A stretch of DNA of 7,169 bases, taken from positions 1 through 7,169 of the forward strand of contig JAUWMW010000118.1 of NCBI GenBank assembly GCA_030612965.1. The letters run 5' to 3'. The translations under genes and the position numbers were made by a program. The notes under the pieces were generated by a model. It made no database searches, was not told the DNA's origin, and worked only from the letters and a program-made list of their open reading frames with translations. The first letter of the stretch is position 1, and every line of letters begins with the position of its first letter. Source of the stretch: a bacterium (lineage in GTDB: Bacteria > Zixibacteria > MSB-5A5 > GN15 > FEB-12). Shown piece by piece: positions 1 to 5,257 of this stretch.

Positions 1-4
1 TCAT
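1..4 (-). CDS. Start codon of a leftward gene running off the left edge
   Basis: Only the ATG (4 to 2 on the minus strand) and one further base lie in the window, so the product cannot be named. The call rests on the ribosome binding site directly upstream: the minus strand reads AAGGAGGA followed by a 6-base spacer and then ATG, which is close to an ideal Shine-Dalgarno arrangement. The gene lies downstream of mazG on the same strand. The roughly 258 bases between them, and the hairpin within that gap, suggest it has its own promoter rather than being tightly operonic with mazG. The start is well supported; the identity is unknown. Confidence 0.6.
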
Positions 5-10
5 AGACTC

Positions 11-18
11 TCCTCCTT
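11..18 (-). promoter_or_regulatory. Strong Shine-Dalgarno for the left-edge gene
   Basis: The minus strand reads AAGGAGGA, nearly complementary in full to the 16S 3' end, 6 bases before the ATG at 4-2. It is far stronger than the initiation signals of mazG (none visible) and valS (AAGGA, 12 bases away), so the gene is probably translated efficiently. Confidence 0.65.
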
Positions 19-198
19 TCGCATGCCGTCAGACTCGTACCGCTTTCATCGTGACGAAACATATTTGTTTCCAAACCACAATACCAAAAGCTGTCTTATC
101 AACTCCGAATCAAAGACGCATCGTTACCGCATGAATCCTATGCGTCCGCCACTATCGGATCAACAAAAAAAGATGGGTGCTGTGTTTAGGGAATGGCT

Positions 199-222
199 GT
201 GTCGGGCAGAGACGCCCGACAC
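199..222. repeat. Perfect 9-bp inverted repeat downstream of mazG
   Basis: GTGTCGGGC (199-207) and GCCCGACAC (214-222) are perfect reverse complements around a 6-base loop, giving a GC-rich hairpin on either strand. It lies about 40 bases past the mazG stop codon. No T-run follows directly on either strand, so it is not a canonical intrinsic terminator. It may instead act as a 3'-end stabilising hairpin for mazG mRNA, a rho-assisted terminator, or a copy of a dispersed palindromic repeat. The pairing is seen directly; the role is inferred. Confidence 0.55.
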
Positions 223-262
223 CACATACACGAATGTCAACAGAGGATGGAAGCGAACAAGC

Positions 263-1075
263 TCATCCCTTCTGGTCACGACGTTTCTTCACTTCCTGCC
301 AAATCTTCTCCAATTCTTCAAGAGTGAAGTCGTCGAAATGCTTCCCGGACGTTCGTACCTTCTCCTCAAGGAGCGAGAAACGTTGTCGGAATTTCGCTAA
401 GGCTTGCTTGAGCGCCGATTCCGGTTCGACATCGAGCTTTCTGGCCAGAGATGCCGCGGCAAACAGGAGGTCACCGATCTCTTCAGACTGCTTGACCTTG
501 TCACCGGAGGCCATCGCCTCTTTGACCTCAGTCAACTCCTCGATCAGTTTCTCGATCACTTCTTCAGGGTGGTTCCAATCGAATCCGATCCCACCCGCTT
601 TCTCTCCGATTCGATAGGCCATCGTCAGTGCCGGCATCGATGTCGGCAAACCTGAAAGCAAAGACGTTTTTTCACCCGACTCCAACTTCAGTCGCTCCCA
701 TTGGTCACGTACTTGTTTGGGGTCGAGATCATTTGGTTCCCCGAATACGTGGGGGTGTCGCCTGATCAGTTTTTGAACAATCGCCTCCACCGCCGCATCA
801 GCGTCCCACTCGTTTCTTTCATTGGCCAGTTGGGCGTGGAACACAACCTGGCAAAGCAGATCGCCCAATTCCTCGCAGAGAGCGGCGCTGTCGCCCGCTT
901 CAACAGCTTCAACCACCTCGTATGCCTCTTCGATCAAGTAGGGCAGGAGACTCCGGTGGGTCTGTTTGCGATCCCAGGAGCAGCCGTTCTCCGACCGCAG
1001 GATAGCCATCACCAGCTTCAGTCGTTCCCAGGGGGGGAGTTTTTTGTCGGTTACTCGACTCTTTAGATCGGTCAT
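263..1075 (-). CDS. mazG: Nucleoside triphosphate pyrophosphohydrolase MazG
   Basis: The 270-aa product matches the usual length of two-domain MazG (about 260-270 aa). MazG hydrolyses (d)NTPs to NMP and pyrophosphate in the cytoplasm and is linked to nucleotide-pool cleaning and stringent-response tuning. The N-terminal domain shows ENGCSWDRKQTH (29-40), the metal-binding ExxE (E50/E53) and EELGD (68-72). A linking RHPHVFG (106-112) is typical of the family. The second domain shows AGGIGFDW (160-167), EELTE (179-183) and EEIGD (198-202), so both acidic metal sites look intact. The ATG at 1075 is favoured because an in-frame stop lies at 1097-1099 with no ATG, GTG or TTG between, and the next Met (residue 23) would cut into the fold. 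No Shine-Dalgarno precedes it; the promoter found places transcription start almost at the ATG. It is divergent from valS. Confidence 0.95.
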   Translation of the reverse strand: MTDLKSRVTDKKLPPWERLKLVMAILRSENGCSWDRKQTHRSLLPYLIEEAYEVVEAVEAGDSAALCEELGDLLCQVVFHAQLANERNEWDADAAVEAIVQKLIRRHPHVFGEPNDLDPKQVRDQWERLKLESGEKTSLLSGLPTSMPALTMAYRIGEKAGGIGFDWNHPEEVIEKLIEELTEVKEAMASGDKVKQSEEIGDLLFAAASLARKLDVEPESALKQALAKFRQRFSLLEEKVRTSGKHFDDFTLEELEKIWQEVKKRRDQKG

Positions 1076-1083
1076 AGATGACG

Positions 1084-1112
1084 ATAATACAATCTGTTAC
1101 CGGAGTTGCCAA
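1084..1112 (-). promoter_or_regulatory. Predicted sigma70-type promoter of mazG
   Basis: On the minus strand TTGGCA (1112-1107), a 17-base spacer and TATTAT (1089-1084) match 5/6 and 5/6 of the sigma70 consensus at the optimal spacing. Initiation 6-8 bases downstream would fall at about 1078-1076, immediately before the ATG at 1075. The mRNA would therefore have a leader of about 1-3 bases, which fits the lack of a Shine-Dalgarno. It is back-to-back with the valS promoter, with 19 bases between the two -35 boxes. Confidence 0.6.
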
Positions 1113-1131
1113 CTGCTTTTTCCCTGCCTTC

Positions 1132-1160
1132 TTGACAAATCAAATGGTCAGGGCTATAAT
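1132..1160 (+). promoter_or_regulatory. Full-consensus sigma70 promoter of valS
   Basis: TTGACA (1132-1137), exactly 17 bases, TATAAT (1155-1160): both hexamers are perfect consensus at the ideal spacing. Transcription should start near 1167, giving a leader of roughly 54 bases before the valS ATG. That leader is too short for a T-box, and none is recognisable. A strong constitutive promoter suits an essential aminoacyl-tRNA synthetase. Confidence 0.8.
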
Positions 1161-1203
1161 TGGCCGCTTGGGCCGGAAGGTCCGTTTGATAGTGAACGAA
1201 CAA

Positions 1204-1208
1204 AAGGA
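1204..1208 (+). promoter_or_regulatory. Probable valS ribosome binding site, long spacing
   Basis: AAGGA lies 12 bases before the ATG at 1221, longer than the usual 5-9. No better purine-rich motif lies closer and no other in-frame ATG lies downstream of the promoter before 1221, so this remains the best candidate. Confidence 0.4.
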
Positions 1209-1220
1209 TACTATACCGAT

Positions 1221-3896
1221 ATGAGTGACGCCAAAACGAATTCGACAAAGAAGTCAAGAGCCTACTCACCGGCCGACGTCGAAGACAAGATGCTCGACCG
1301 CTGGCTCGACGCCGGCTATTTCCACGGACAGGTCGAGTCGGAGAAACCAACGTATTCTATCGTCATCCCGCCGCCGAACTGCACCGATGTGCTGCACCTG
1401 GGACATGCCCTGAACAACACGATCCAGGACATCCTGATCCGCAAGCACCGGATGGATGGTTTTGAGGCGATTTGGATTCCAGGGGCCGACCATGCCGGTA
1501 TCGCCACTCAGGTGGTCGTGGAAAAACAACTGGTCAAAGAAGGCACCACCCGTCGTGAGATGGGTCGCGAGAAATTCTATCGCCGCACCGCCGAATGGGC
1601 CAATCGCAACAAGGATATCATCCTCGGCCAACTCCGGAAGATGGGGTGCAGTTGTGACTGGGAACGTACGCGATTCACGTTGGACGACGGCTTGGTTAAG
1701 GCGGTCGCCACAACGTTCCTGCACCTGTATAAGAAGGGCTGGATCTACCGAGGACATCGAATTGTCAACTGGTGTCCGTCGTGTCAGACTTCGCTGTCCG
1801 ATGATGAGGTCGAGCACCAGACAATAGACAGTCACCTTTGGTATATCAAATACAAACTCAAAGGTTCCGATGAGTTCCTCGCGGTGGCCACTACCCGCCC
1901 CGAGACGATGTTAGGCGATACGGCTCTGGCCGTTTCACCGAAAGACAGTCGTTACAAAAAGTATGTGGGAAAGACCGTCATACTGCCCATACTCGAACGC
2001 GAGATTCCGATTGTGGCCGACAATTATGTCGATCCGGAGTTCGGTACCGGTGTCGTGAAAGTTACGCCGGCTCATGATCCCAACGATTTCGATATCGGTC
2101 GTCGCCACGATCTTGAGGAAATCAACATCCTCAATACCGACGGCACTCTGAACGAGAACGCCGGCAAGTTCAAGGGGCTCGATCGCTTTGAGGGTCGTAA
2201 CCAACTGGTCGAGGAACTCAGGAAAAAGGGATATCTGGACAAGATCGAGAAGTATGAGTTGGCCGCCGGCGCCTGCTATCGATGCCACAACGTGATCGAA
2301 CCATATCTGTCCGATCAGTGGTTCGTTAAGATGGATGAACTTGCCAAACCGGCCATCGAAGCGGTCAGGACCGGCAAGATCAAATTCCATCCCGAGTACT
2401 GGTCCAAGACCTACTTGCACTGGATGGAGAACATTCGTGATTGGTGCATCTCTCGCCAACTTTGGTGGGGTCATCGGATACCGATCTGGTATGCCGAGGA
2501 CGGTACTGCTTTTGCCTCGGCAGATAGACCCACTCCCGAAGACTGTCCCGGCTATGATCCGGACAGCCTTGTTCAGGATGAAGACGTTCTGGACACCTGG
2601 TTCTCCTCCTGGCTGTGGCCGATCTCGACCATGGGCTGGCCGGAGGACACCCCGGAGTTGAAGAAGTTTTACCCCACCAAAGTTCTCAGCACCGCCTCGG
2701 ATATCATCTACCTGTGGGTAGCGCGGATGGTCATGGCTGGGTACGAGTTCAAGGGCGTCGCGCCTTTTTCAGATGTCTACATTCATGGTACCGTGCGCGA
2801 TGCCAACGGCATCAGGATGTCCAAATCATTGGGCAACGGTATCGATCCGCTTGAGATCATCGACAAGTATGGCGCCGACGCCCTTCGCATCTCTATGGTG
2901 CTGGCTACGCCTGATGGTCAGGATCCGTGTCTCACCAAGAATACTTTTGAGATCGGTCGTAATTTTGTCAACAAGCTGGTTCAGGTCGCACGGTTCGTTA
3001 AAATGCGACTCGATGGACGACCGCCGGTGCTTGACAAGATCGACGACAACGATCTCGTGATCTTTGACCGCTGGATACTCTCCCGAATGGAGCGAACGAT
3101 CCAGACTGTCGAGAAGGCCATTACTGAATACCGTCTGTCGGCAGCGGCGAAGGCTCTTTACAATTTCGTCTGGAATGACTACTGCTCCTGGTACGTCGAA
3201 CTCATCAAGCCCGATCGTGCCGGCCTGCCGATTCGCGAGGGATCCCTAAACGTCGCTACTTATGCACTTTACAATATCCTGCGGCTGTTGCATCCCTTCA
3301 TTCCGTTTGCCACCGAGCGTATCTACCTCGATCTGCTTGAGCACGACTACGACAGCAAGAGCACACTCACCTTTGGCCCCTGGCCGAAAACTGAGGGTGG
3401 TCACATCGATGACAGTCTGGAGCAGAGTCTGGAACAAATCCAGAGTGTGGTGACCGCGGTGCGGGCGGTGCGCGCGGAGTTGAATGTTCCGCCGAGCAAG
3501 AAGTCCGATCTGCATATCCGCGTCAACAGTGCCGACTTTGCGACGTTGCTTGAGGATCATATCGACTATTTCCGGTCACTCGTCCGAGTCGAGAACCTTC
3601 ATGCCGGCGTCGGTGTCAAGAAGCCTCCGTTGTCGGCGTCGACTGTTATTTCGGGTGCGGAGATATTCATTCCACTGGAAGGCCTCATCGACATTGAGGT
3701 CGAGAAGAAGCGTCTGGAGAAAGAGTTGAGCAACCTCGGCATACAACTTGAGAAGACCTCAAAAAAACTGGCCAACGCCGACTTTCGCGCCAATGCTCCC
3801 GGTGATGTCATCGAACGCGAGGCGCACAAGAAAAAGGACTTCCAGGAACGCATCGAGAAACTCAACAAGAACCTCGAACAGATACTCGGCTGGTAG
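1221..3896 (+). CDS. valS: Valyl-tRNA synthetase (class I)
   Basis: The 891-aa cytoplasmic enzyme charges tRNA-Val with valine using ATP and edits mischarged threonine. The order of elements is complete. The PPPN-led HIGH region is at 50-63 (motif HLGH 59-62), followed by GADHAGIATQ (88-97), the ValRS hallmark. A CPSC metal-knuckle-like motif is at 185-188. The CP1 editing domain carries TTRPETMLGDTA (224-235) and HDPNDFD (285-291), and a second CxxC is at 352/355. The KMSKS loop appears as RMSKS (532-536). The anticodon-binding helical domain follows, and a charged C-terminal coiled-coil arm spans about 822-889. Length lies between Thermus-type (about 860) and E. coli (951) enzymes. The frame is open upstream to 966, but that extension overlaps mazG antisense and contains the promoter, so ATG 1221 is chosen. 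The gene is apparently monocistronic and ends at a terminator. Confidence 0.97.
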   Translation: MSDAKTNSTKKSRAYSPADVEDKMLDRWLDAGYFHGQVESEKPTYSIVIPPPNCTDVLHLGHALNNTIQDILIRKHRMDGFEAIWIPGADHAGIATQVVVEKQLVKEGTTRREMGREKFYRRTAEWANRNKDIILGQLRKMGCSCDWERTRFTLDDGLVKAVATTFLHLYKKGWIYRGHRIVNWCPSCQTSLSDDEVEHQTIDSHLWYIKYKLKGSDEFLAVATTRPETMLGDTALAVSPKDSRYKKYVGKTVILPILEREIPIVADNYVDPEFGTGVVKVTPAHDPNDFDIGRRHDLEEINILNTDGTLNENAGKFKGLDRFEGRNQLVEELRKKGYLDKIEKYELAAGACYRCHNVIEPYLSDQWFVKMDELAKPAIEAVRTGKIKFHPEYWSKTYLHWMENIRDWCISRQLWWGHRIPIWYAEDGTAFASADRPTPEDCPGYDPDSLVQDEDVLDTWFSSWLWPISTMGWPEDTPELKKFYPTKVLSTASDIIYLWVARMVMAGYEFKGVAPFSDVYIHGTVRDANGIRMSKSLGNGIDPLEIIDKYGADALRISMVLATPDGQDPCLTKNTFEIGRNFVNKLVQVARFVKMRLDGRPPVLDKIDDNDLVIFDRWILSRMERTIQTVEKAITEYRLSAAAKALYNFVWNDYCSWYVELIKPDRAGLPIREGSLNVATYALYNILRLLHPFIPFATERIYLDLLEHDYDSKSTLTFGPWPKTEGGHIDDSLEQSLEQIQSVVTAVRAVRAELNVPPSKKSDLHIRVNSADFATLLEDHIDYFRSLVRVENLHAGVGVKKPPLSASTVISGAEIFIPLEGLIDIEVEKKRLEKELSNLGIQLEKTSKKLANADFRANAPGDVIEREAHKKKDFQERIEKLNKNLEQILGW

Positions 3897-3931
3897 GCGG
3901 CAGGCTGCTGTCCAGTCGCTCACACTTTGTG

Positions 3932-3962
3932 CCCGCTGAGTCTTCAGACTCGGCGGGTTTTT
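3932..3962 (+). terminator. Rho-independent terminator of valS
   Basis: An 11-bp stem (3932-3942 with 3947-3957, one T-G wobble at 3937/3952) closes a TTCA tetraloop and is followed at once by TTTTT (3958-3962). It starts 36 bases after the valS stop. Its inner part, 3938-3954, is repeated in inverted orientation at 3981-3997. Confidence 0.88.
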
Positions 3963-3997
3963 GTCGGCCAAAAGAAAGTGGCCGAGTCTGAAGACTC
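3938..3997. repeat. 17-bp perfect inverted repeat shared by the two terminators
   Basis: GAGTCTTCAGACTCGGC (3938-3954) recurs as its exact reverse complement at 3981-3997, separated by 26 bases. Each arm is itself a hairpin (GAGTC, TTCA, GACTC). The arrangement looks like either one duplicated and inverted terminator or two copies of a dispersed palindromic element recruited as terminators. Confidence 0.75.
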
Positions 3998-4003
3998 GAC
4001 CAC
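3970..4003 (-). terminator. Rho-independent terminator of the leftward redox operon
   Basis: On the minus strand an 11-bp stem (4003-3993 with 3988-3978, one T-G wobble) closes the same TTCA loop and is followed by TTTCTTTT (3977-3970). It begins 34 bases after the stop codon of the polyferredoxin gene. The wobble pairs as G-U only in the leftward transcript (on the plus strand it would be A-C), which supports this direction of use. Confidence 0.78.
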
Positions 4004-4036
4004 CACAACGTTTTCGGATGTTAGTTGGGTGCCGGG

Positions 4037-4474
4037 CTATACAACGGCCTTGCGCCTGGTAGGTGTCACCGGGCGGCAAGTGAGAGCCTTAGTAGGGCAG
4101 AAATGAGCGCAGACCGGATCACCGCCGCACAGGTCGCACTTCACCACCAGATCGTGCAGGGTGTCATGCAGCGAACAACCGAACGGACAAGCAGCCACGC
4201 ACGCCATGCACTTGACACACTTGTCATTATCAAGCTCCATTGCGCCGGTCTCCTCGTTGCGCGTGATGGCGTCGACCAGACACGATTTCGCACAAGCGGG
4301 ATCGTCGCACTGCAGACAGACCACGGGTGTCCACATCTCAGACTTCCCGGTCGGCAGAGGGTAGATGCGGCTCCGCCCCGGCTTGCCTTTGATGGGATGG
4401 GCGAAGGCGCAGGCCAACTCACAGGTGCGGCAACCCGTGCACAGATCCGGCGTTACGATCAATCTCTGCTTCAT
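4037..4474 (-). CDS. Polyferredoxin with four [4Fe-4S] motifs (AorA/HycB/CooF-like)
   Basis: This 145-aa protein probably passes electrons between the NADH-linked flavoprotein module and a catalytic partner. Sixteen Cys form four cluster motifs in the pattern of the DmsB/HycB/AorA family: C12/C15/C18/C22, C53/C56/C61/C65, C86/C89/C92/C96 and C113/C116/C122/C126. Extra Cys lie at 100 and 133. No signal peptide or membrane segment is visible, so it is likely cytoplasmic. The ATG at 4474 is chosen because it overlaps the preceding stop as ATGA and has GGGAGG (4487-4482) 7 bases upstream; a longer frame starting at 4540 lies wholly inside the previous gene. Overlap implies translational coupling. 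It is the last gene before the leftward terminator. The family is well supported, the exact enzyme system is not. Confidence 0.88.
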   Translation of the reverse strand: MKQRLIVTPDLCTGCRTCELACAFAHPIKGKPGRSRIYPLPTGKSEMWTPVVCLQCDDPACAKSCLVDAITRNEETGAMELDNDKCVKCMACVAACPFGCSLHDTLHDLVVKCDLCGGDPVCAHFCPTKALTCRPVTPTRRKAVV

Positions 4475-5247
4475 GAGGCCGCCTCCCGCGACCACGAGAC
4501 GATCGAACCCATCTTCACCGACAGTTCCTTGCGGTGACACTCATCGCATAACTCGAAGTAGTCTGCCGGAATGTTCCTTTGACTGCTCAAGGCCTCGGCG
4601 AAGTCGCGCGTGATGATCTGTTTGCCGCATTGCTTGCACGCAATCAACTCAAATGACTTGTTCCAGATCGTGCGCTTATTGCCCTCGTCTTTATACTGAA
4701 TCACATTGGTGGGGCAAACCTGCGCACAACTGAGGCAACCGACGCAATCCGGCGGCGCTTCTTTCAACGGCGGCGCTACTACTTTGTCGTGGCCGCGTCC
4801 GACCGTGGATATCGCTTTGAATCCGAGTCGTTCGCAAACGCGCGTGCACAACCCGCACAGGATGCAGTTGTCGGCGTCGGGGATCTCTTCGTAGGCCGTT
4901 TGGGTGACGCCGTACTCGGCCGCGAGTTGACGGATCTCCGGTGAGTTGGGACAGCGGGCCAGGAGCAAATCAAGCACCGTCCGGCGTAGTTCGTTTACCT
5001 TCGATGAGTGCGTCTGAACGATCAGACCATCCTCGACCGGGTAAAGACAGGCGGCCACGTAGTTCGTCCAGCCGTCCCATTCCTTCTTCGTGATCTCCAC
5101 CATGCAAAGCCGACAGGCGCCGAACGGTTCGACGGCATCGTGATGGCACAGCGCCGGGATATCGATCCCTTCCCGACGGGTTACAGTCAGCAGCATCTCA
5201 CCTTTGTTGGCTTGAACGACTCTTCCATTTATCGTCAATGATACCAT
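4471..5247 (-). CDS. NuoG/HydA N-terminal-like [2Fe-2S]/2[4Fe-4S] subunit with C-terminal CxxC pair
   Basis: This 258-aa protein resembles the N-terminal part of NuoG/HydA and the BamI/HoxU type of electron-transfer subunit. The plant-type [2Fe-2S] site is C34/C45/C48/C67. Two ferredoxin motifs follow: C128/C131/C134/C138 and C168/C171/C174/C178. The His/Cys cluster normally found between them is absent; only C99 remains in that region. No H-cluster or molybdopterin domain is present, so it is a wire rather than a catalyst. Residues 204-237 carry CKQC and CDEC, a zinc-ribbon- or rubredoxin-like pair not found in NuoG. ATG 5247 is preferred over the adjacent in-frame TTG at 5250, because AGGAG (5259-5255) then sits 7 bases upstream. 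That Shine-Dalgarno overlaps the TAG stop of the upstream gene, leaving only 10 bases between the two genes. It overlaps the next gene by ATGA. Confidence 0.88.
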   Translation of the reverse strand: MVSLTINGRVVQANKGEMLLTVTRREGIDIPALCHHDAVEPFGACRLCMVEITKKEWDGWTNYVAACLYPVEDGLIVQTHSSKVNELRRTVLDLLLARCPNSPEIRQLAAEYGVTQTAYEEIPDADNCILCGLCTRVCERLGFKAISTVGRGHDKVVAPPLKEAPPDCVGCLSCAQVCPTNVIQYKDEGNKRTIWNKSFELIACKQCGKQIITRDFAEALSSQRNIPADYFELCDECHRKELSVKMGSIVSWSREAAS

Positions 5248-5257
5248 CAAGTCACTC

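Larger units (their letters stand above)
5..262. other. Intergenic region between mazG and the left-edge gene
   Basis: No convincing coding sequence is seen; the short open frames here have no recognisable composition or initiation signal. It contains the 199-222 inverted repeat and the Shine-Dalgarno at 11-18. A weak minus-strand promoter candidate for the left-edge gene is TTGATC (163-158), 17 bases, TAGGAT (140-135), with 4/6 matches in each hexamer; it is possible but unproven. A run of seven T on the minus strand (171-165) lies 27 bases past the hairpin, too far for a textbook rho-independent terminator. Confidence 0.5.

Noticed and set aside
29..37. TCAGACTCG shared with the terminator core at 3944-3952
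   Set aside because: Only nine bases match and the self-complementary partner arm is missing, so chance is the simpler explanation.
235..240. Minus-strand TTGACA after mazG as a promoter -35 box
   Set aside because: No -10-like hexamer occurs at 16-18 bases downstream; that stretch is the GC-rich hairpin.
23..400. 125-aa plus-strand open frame at the left edge
   Set aside because: It spans the non-coding gap and runs into mazG antisense, with low-information composition; no Shine-Dalgarno precedes it in its own orientation.
966..1220. In-frame upstream extension of valS giving a 976-aa protein
   Set aside because: It overlaps the 5' end of mazG antisense, contains the consensus promoter, and its residues do not resemble ValRS. 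The family-like N-terminus begins at 1221.
1167..1220. T-box or other riboswitch in the valS leader
   Set aside because: The predicted leader is only about 54 bases and shows no T-box sequence, specifier stem or terminator/antiterminator pair.
1266..1835. 189-aa open frame on the minus strand inside valS
   Set aside because: It is antisense to a highly conserved part of ValRS and has no recognisable domain or initiation signal; it is a codon-bias shadow.
1935..2474. 179-aa open frame on the minus strand inside valS
   Set aside because: It is antisense to the editing and catalytic domains, with no supporting motif or upstream ribosome binding site.
4025..4537. 170-aa open frame on the plus strand across the polyferredoxin gene
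   Set aside because: It is antisense to a Cys-rich gene whose motifs are unmistakable and has no recognisable domain.
4475..4540. Upstream extension of the polyferredoxin frame to an ATG at 4540
   Set aside because: It lies entirely inside the preceding gene, adds no ferredoxin-like residues, and the ATG at 4474 has a good Shine-Dalgarno and an ATGA junction.
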